The notes below the pieces were generated by a model. That model did not search any database, was not told the DNA's origin, and was given only the letters and a program-made list of their open reading frames with translations. Shown piece after piece: positions 59,474 to 64,000 of a stretch of DNA of 64,000 nucleotides (position 1 is its first letter; each line of letters begins with the position of its first letter). The stretch is taken from the NCBI RefSeq assembly GCF_010682105.1, contig NZ_JAAGWH010000004.1, positions 1 through 64,000 on the forward strand, written 5' to 3'. Position numbers and translations under genes: made by a program. The DNA is from Modestobacter muralis (GTDB taxonomy: Bacteria > Actinomycetota > Actinomycetes > Mycobacteriales > Geodermatophilaceae).

Positions 59474-61095
59474 TCAGGCCCCGGCCGGGACCGGCGCCCC
59501 GTCGATCGGCAGCCGGACGGTGAACGTGCTGCCCGCGCCGGGCTCGGAGCGGACCGTGAGCGACCCGCCGTGGGCCTCCCGCACGACCGCGCGCGCCAGC
59601 GGCAGCCCCTGCCCGGTGCCCCGGCCGACGTCCTTGGTGGTGAAGAACGGGTCGAAGATCTTCCCCCGCACGTGGTCGGGGATGCCGGTGCCGGAGTCGC
59701 TGATCCGGATGACGACCTGGTCGCCGTCCACCGCGCTGGTCACCCCGATGCGGCCCCGTGCCGGCCGGTCTCCTCCACCGCGTCGGCGGCGTTCACGATC
59801 AGGTTGAGGAACACCTGGTTCAGGTCGGCGATGTTGCAGCGCACCGGCGGCAACTCCGCCAGGTCCAGGGTCAGGTCGGCCACCCGGCTCACCTGGTGGC
59901 GGGTGACCGTGACCGTGGCCCGCAGCGCCTCGTTGAGGTCGGCGGGCACGTGCTCGGTGTGGCCGGGGTGGCTGAACGTCTTCATCGCCCGGACGATGTT
60001 GGCCACCCGGTCGATGCCCTGCAGGGTCTGCTCGATGGCACTGGGCACCTCCGTCTGCAGGTAGTCGACCTCCAGCCGGCCCTCGGCCTCCCGCATGGTG
60101 TCCTGCCGCTGCTCCCAGCTCGTCGCCTCGCCGGCGTCGAGCAGGTTGCGGTACAGGGTGACCATGCTCATCAGGTCGGCGAAGGCCTCGGCCAGGAAGC
60201 GGGCGTTGTCCCCGACGTACTGGATCGGGGTGTTGATCTCGTGCGCCAGCCCGGCGGAGAGCCGGCCCAGTGACTCCAGCTTCGACTCGCGGTGGACCTC
60301 GGCGTCCCGCGCCTTGCGGTCGGTGATGTCCCGGGTGCACATCTGGATCTCGGCGATGGCGCCGGTCCTGTCGCGCAGCACGGAGGACACCGCCTCCACC
60401 CAGATCCAGTGGCCCTCCTGGTGGCGCACCCGGAAGGTCAGCTCGCCGCGGCCGGCGTCCGCCCGGAAGCGTCCCTCGCGGTCGACGATCGCGCCGACGT
60501 CGTCGGGGTGGACCAGTTCCAGGGCGCGGCAGCCGACCAGTTGTTCCGGCGTCCGCCCGAGCACCGCGAGGACGGCGGGGGACACGTAACGGATCTCGCC
60601 GTCCGGCCCGTGCTGGCTGATCAGGTCGCCGCTGTTCTCCGCGAGCAGCCGGTGCAGCGCCTCCGAGCGGGCCAGCGACTCCTCGGCGGACTCCGACGCC
60701 CGCTGCGAGTCGACGAGCCGGGTCACCGCGCCGGCCACCGCGCCGTCGACCAGCACCGGCTGGGTGCGCAGTCGCACGGTGAGCGAGGTGCCGTCGGCGC
60801 GCCACAGCACGGCCTCGGCGTCCTCGGCCAGCGCCGGCGGGCAGGTCGGGCACCCGCCGTCCGGTGCCGCACCGCCGGGTGTGCCGGGTTCGTGTGCCAG
60901 CGAGTGCAGGTGCGCCCCGACCAGCTCGGTCACCGGGCGGCCGAGCACGGCGGCGGTGGCCGGGTTGGCGTAGTGGCAGATGCCGGCTGCGTCGAGGGAC
61001 CAGACCGGGTCGGCGGAGGCGTCGAACAGCGTCCGGACCTGCCCCTGGGGCACCAGTCCGACGGTGACCGGTGCCGGGGCCGCCGGGGCGCTCAC
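59474..61095 (-). pseudogene. Double-PAS sensor histidine kinase with a frameshift in the ATPase domain
   Basis: GTG 61095 opens a frame of 451 codons with two PAS domains (about 15-130 and 150-270), the H-box LAHEINTPIQY near 290 and the N-box NLIVNAADAVEETGR. It then hits TGA at 59740. The rest of the ATPase domain, RIGVTSAVDG through SDSGTGIP, FDPFFTTK and GTGQGLPLARAVV, is in the minus-strand frame that ends at 59474. The shift lies at about 59751-59760, in a GGGG run, where one base added or two removed would join them. The natural partner is the regulator upstream, whose stop overlaps this start. As written, no active ATPase would be made. Confidence 0.8.
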
Positions 61096-62273
61096 GCCGC
61101 ACCGCCGGTCACCAGGATCGGGCCCGCCAGCGGCTCACGGGCGGCGAAGTTCTCCAGCCGCTGCACGAGCGGTGCGGTGACGGTGGTGCCGCGCCCGACC
61201 AGCAGCACGCCGCCGGCCGTGCGGATGTCGTCGAAGACGAGCATCCCCTCCTCCAGCTCGCCGATGCCCACCACGCGGGCCTGCTCGGGGTCGTGTCCGG
61301 CCCCGTGGCAGCGCGCGAGCGCCGCGAGCACCGCGGGGTCGTGGGAGCCGGCGTCGGCCTGCAGCACGGCGATGGTGTCCTGCACCGACGGACGGGTGGC
61401 CCGGCCCTGCTCGAAGTCCACGGCGACCTTCAGAATGCGCGTCACGAGCGGCAGGTCCTCACCGCCCGGCACGCCCGGACCGTTCCCGACGCCGTCGTAG
61501 CGGGCCCGCTGCCAGCCGATGGCCGCCCCGACGGCCTCCAGGCGGGGGATGGCGGAGACCAGGTCGCGGCTCAGGTGCGGCACCCGGGCCTGCATCGCCG
61601 CCTCGTCCGGGTCCAGGGGGCGGCCGGAGTCGATCTTGACCTGCACGCTCGCGGGGAGGCTGACGCTGCCGAGCGCGGCGAGCATCGCGGCCACCTCCAC
61701 CTCCCAGACGTCCTCGACGCCCAGCGCCTCGGCCACCTCGGTGGCGGTCCGGGTGATCCGCTGGGACCGGGCGAAGGCCACCGGCTGGGCGAGCCCGAGC
61801 GTGGCGATGAACGCCTCGACCGTGCGGCGCAGGGTGGAGGCCATCAGCTCCTTCTCGGCGGTGGCCAACCGGTGGATCTCCACGGCCGAGCCGATGGCGT
61901 CCATCAGCACGTCCGGCGGGCAGGGCTTGGTGAGGAACCGGAAGACGTGGCCCTGGTTGACCGCGGCGATGGCGGCCTGGGTGTCGGCCTGCCCGGTGAG
62001 CAGCACCCGCCCGACGTCGGGGTGGCGGGTGCGCACCTTGGACAGGAAGGTGGCGCCGTCCATCTCCGGCATCCGCATGTCCGAGACCACGACCGTCACC
62101 TGCTGGGCCGCGAGGATCTCCAGCGCGGCGGCACCGCCGGTCGCGGTGTGCACGGTGTACTCCCGGCGCAGCTGGCGACGCAGGCCGTCGAGGATGGCGA
62201 CCTCGTCGTCGACCAGGAGGATCGAGGCGGGTGGCGTCGCCGGCGCGACGCTGCTGACGGTGGGGTTGGGCAT
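61092..62273 (-). CDS. Response regulator with C-terminal degenerate HD domain
   Basis: The 393-residue protein has a receiver domain (about 15-130; Asp 65 in SDMRMPEMDG, Lys in FLTKPC) and an HD-type C-terminal domain (about 150-320) of the HD-GYP-associated kind. The HD pair is not visible and the YDGVGNGPG stretch stands where GYP would be, so phosphodiesterase activity is doubtful. A small C-terminal extension follows. ATG 62273 is the start. Its stop overlaps the kinase start by four bases (GTGA). Confidence 0.85.
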   Translation of the reverse strand: MPNPTVSSVAPATPPASILLVDDEVAILDGLRRQLRREYTVHTATGGAAALEILAAQQVTVVVSDMRMPEMDGATFLSKVRTRHPDVGRVLLTGQADTQAAIAAVNQGHVFRFLTKPCPPDVLMDAIGSAVEIHRLATAEKELMASTLRRTVEAFIATLGLAQPVAFARSQRITRTATEVAEALGVEDVWEVEVAAMLAALGSVSLPASVQVKIDSGRPLDPDEAAMQARVPHLSRDLVSAIPRLEAVGAAIGWQRARYDGVGNGPGVPGGEDLPLVTRILKVAVDFEQGRATRPSVQDTIAVLQADAGSHDPAVLAALARCHGAGHDPEQARVVGIGELEEGMLVFDDIRTAGGVLLVGRGTTVTAPLVQRLENFAAREPLAGPILVTGGAA

Positions 62274-62389
62274 GACGCTCTCCCTGACGATGCGGACCCG
62301 CCGGCGAGTGGCGGTCACCTCCGTCATCGGCCGCACGTGCCGGAGATGTGATCCAGGCCACCTCCATCGAGTGAGGCCTGTCACGTCTC

Positions 62390-64000
62390 TCAGGCCAGGG
62401 CCCGCTCCGTCGTCCGCCGGCCCAGGTCCACCACCGTGTCGTGGGCGGCCGGGAGGTGCCGGTCGTGGGTCACGCACACGACCAGCCGGCCGGCCAGCGC
62501 CCGGCGCAGGTCGGCCACCAGGGCGGCGGCCGTCGGTGGGTCCAGGTGCGCGGTCGGCTCGTCGAGCAGGACGACGTCCCGGTCGGCCAGCAGCGTCCGG
62601 GCCACGGCGAGCCGGCGGCGCTCCCCGCCGGACAGCGACGTGCCGCCGGCGCCCACCGAGGTGTCCAGGCCGGCGGGCAGCTCGGCCAGCAGGCCGCCGA
62701 GCCCGGCGTCGGTGAGGGCCGCGCGCATCGCCTGCTCGCCCGCGGCGCCGGCGAGCTCCCCGCGCGGGCGGGCCAGCGCCAGGTTGGCCCGCAGGGACGC
62801 GTCGAACACGTGCGCGTCCTGCGGGCACCAGGCGATCGCGGACTGCACGTCGGCGCGGGCGAGCCGGTCGACCGGCACCGGACGGCCGCCGTCGCCGAGC
62901 ACGTAGTCGCCCGACGCCGGGCGCAGCGAGGCCATCAGCACCGACAGCAGCGTCGACTTGCCCGAGCCGGACGGGCCGGTGACCACCAGCCAGCCGGTGC
63001 CCGCGGTGGCCACCAGGTCCAGGTCGGTGAGCACGCCGGGGCGGCCCGGCCAGCCGGCGGTGAGGTGCTCGGTGGCCAGCTCGCGCACCGGGCGGGGGAC
63101 GGCGAGGCGGTCGGCCGGTGCGGGGTCGGCGGCCACCGGCTCGGCCAGCACGGCCCCCACCCGGGCGCGGGCGTCGCGCCAGGCGAGCCGGTGGCGGGCG
63201 GCGGCACCGATCGCGGTCAGCGGCTCCAGCATCGCCAGCGGGGCCAGCGCCAGGACGGCGGCGACCGGGGCGGACAGCTCGCCGGCGCGCACCGCGGCCC
63301 CGGCCACCGCGATCGCCAGGACGGCGGCCGCGCCGGTGGCCAGCACCGCGACCGCGTCCGCGGCGGCGGCCGCGGCGGCACCGGACTGCGCGGCCCGGCC
63401 CTGCCGGCGGCCCAGCGCGTCGAGCCGGTCGACCTCGCCGGCGGCCAGGCCGTGCACCCGCAGGTCGGCAGCGGCCTCGAGGGCGGCGCTGGTCTCGCGC
63501 AGGGTCACCGTCTGCAGCTCGGCGGCGGCGCGGGCGACGCCGCGGTCGGCCCACCGGTGCACCGCCAGGACGGCGAGCACCGCGGTGGCGACGACCGCGC
63601 CGACCAGCAGCCCGGCCCGGACGTTGAGCACGGTCAGTGCCGCCGTCGCCCCGGTCAGCACCACGGCCGACACCAGCGGCGGCGTGACCACCCGCACCGA
63701 CAGGTCCTGCAGCAGGCCGACGTCGCCGACCACCCGGGCCAGCGCGCGGCCCGGCGTCCGGTCGGCAGCAGGGCCCTGGGCGATGAGCGCGCTCCACAGC
63801 CGCAGCCGGGTCCGCGTGGCCAGCTGGAACGCGGCGTCGTGGCTGGCCAGCCGCTCCAGCCAGCGCAGCACCGCCCGCCCGAGGCCGGAGCCCCGGACGG
63901 CGACGATGGCGATCATCAGGGTGAGGATCTGCGGCTGCTCGGCGGCCCGGACGATCAGCCAGCCCGACACCGCGGTCAGCGCGATGCCGAACGCCGAGGA
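62390..64000 (-). CDS. cydC: CydC-like thiol exporter ABC permease/ATPase, N-terminus cut by window edge
   Basis: The frame is open to the right edge, giving at least 536 residues. The membrane half (about up to residue 310 of what is seen) starts within ALTAVSGWLI, a CydC-type helix. The ATPase half has Walker A GPSGSGKST, Q-loop WCPQDAHVF, signature LSGGERRRLAVARTL, Walker B VVLLDEPTAHLD and H-loop CVTHD. CydDC exports cysteine and glutathione or mycothiol-type thiols for cytochrome bd assembly. The CydD partner is expected upstream, outside the window. Confidence 0.85.
   Translation of the reverse strand, partial: SSAFGIALTAVSGWLIVRAAEQPQILTLMIAIVAVRGSGLGRAVLRWLERLASHDAAFQLATRTRLRLWSALIAQGPAADRTPGRALARVVGDVGLLQDLSVRVVTPPLVSAVVLTGATAALTVLNVRAGLLVGAVVATAVLAVLAVHRWADRGVARAAAELQTVTLRETSAALEAAADLRVHGLAAGEVDRLDALGRRQGRAAQSGAAAAAAADAVAVLATGAAAVLAIAVAGAAVRAGELSAPVAAVLALAPLAMLEPLTAIGAAARHRLAWRDARARVGAVLAEPVAADPAPADRLAVPRPVRELATEHLTAGWPGRPGVLTDLDLVATAGTGWLVVTGPSGSGKSTLLSVLMASLRPASGDYVLGDGGRPVPVDRLARADVQSAIAWCPQDAHVFDASLRANLALARPRGELAGAAGEQAMRAALTDAGLGGLLAELPAGLDTSVGAGGTSLSGGERRRLAVARTLLADRDVVLLDEPTAHLDPPTAAALVADLRRALAGRLVVCVTHDRHLPAAHDTVVDLGRRTTERALA

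Overview
The window comes from a very GC-rich actinobacterium. Several signs agree: mycothiol-dependent enzyme folds, a DUF222/13E12-type HNH gene behind an actinobacterial LexA box, a DtxR/IdeR-type iron box, many GTG starts, leaderless starts and dense 4-base stop/start overlaps. The gene set and palindromic repeats look most like Geodermatophilaceae (Blastococcus, Geodermatophilus, Modestobacter), but that placement is inference. I saw no rRNA, tRNA, CRISPR array, prophage or insertion sequence.

Layout. 1-6031 (minus) is a giant DUF4011-type helicase that runs off the left edge with a Pro/Glu-rich tail. 6406-11274 holds a small membrane protein, a PRC-barrel/DUF2382 stress protein, a TetR regulator, a helical-bundle protein and an HTH protein. 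11306-11680 is a PaaI-type thioesterase broken by a palindromic element. 11725-15123 (minus) is a three-gene signalling module: response regulator fused to a thioredoxin-reductase-like flavoprotein, a cyclic-nucleotide-domain histidine kinase and a UBP-type zinc finger. 15297-18594 holds a mycothiol-type enzyme and an MFS transporter plus alcohol dehydrogenase behind a TPP riboswitch. 18765-19889 is a SOS-controlled HNH protein with an early stop.

20307-40821 is the most striking region, a peptide/amino-acid scavenging island. Sixteen plus-strand genes in tight order (23454-40821) encode a dipeptide-type ABC importer, a DppA-like D-aminopeptidase, an isoaspartyl peptidase-like Ntn hydrolase, an RpiR regulator, two oxidoreductases, a ketopantoate-reductase-like enzyme, a DUF885 peptidase, an S33-type hydrolase, methylaspartate ammonia-lyase, an M20 peptidase and an M19 dipeptidase. 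Divergently placed are an aspartoacylase-like deacylase, an amidohydrolase and a membrane protein. Together they look like uptake and stepwise breakdown of an unusual acylated, beta-linked or D-residue peptide, with methylaspartate or a relative as a product. The substrate is unknown.

40859-53678 holds an SDR, a DUF3995 remnant, a LacI regulator, a TM0106-type nuclease/helicase beside an orphan Vsr endonuclease, an iron-boxed siderophore-interacting reductase, an overlapping operon ending in dihydroxyacetone kinase subunits DhaK-DhaL, a frameshifted mycothiol-type enzyme, a two-part membrane protein and an MFS transporter. 53725-56982 has a D-cysteine desulfhydrase-like PLP enzyme and ethanolamine ammonia-lyase EutB-EutC, with repeat-derived sequence in the EutC N-terminus. 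57124-64000 holds an NAD-dependent epimerase, two genes back to back on a shared -10 box, a DUF1801 protein, a two-component pair whose kinase is frameshifted, and the end of a CydC-like ABC exporter.

Five genes are interrupted (thioesterase, HNH, DUF3995, mycothiol-type, PAS kinase). Some may be true decay and some may be single-base sequence errors in G/C runs.
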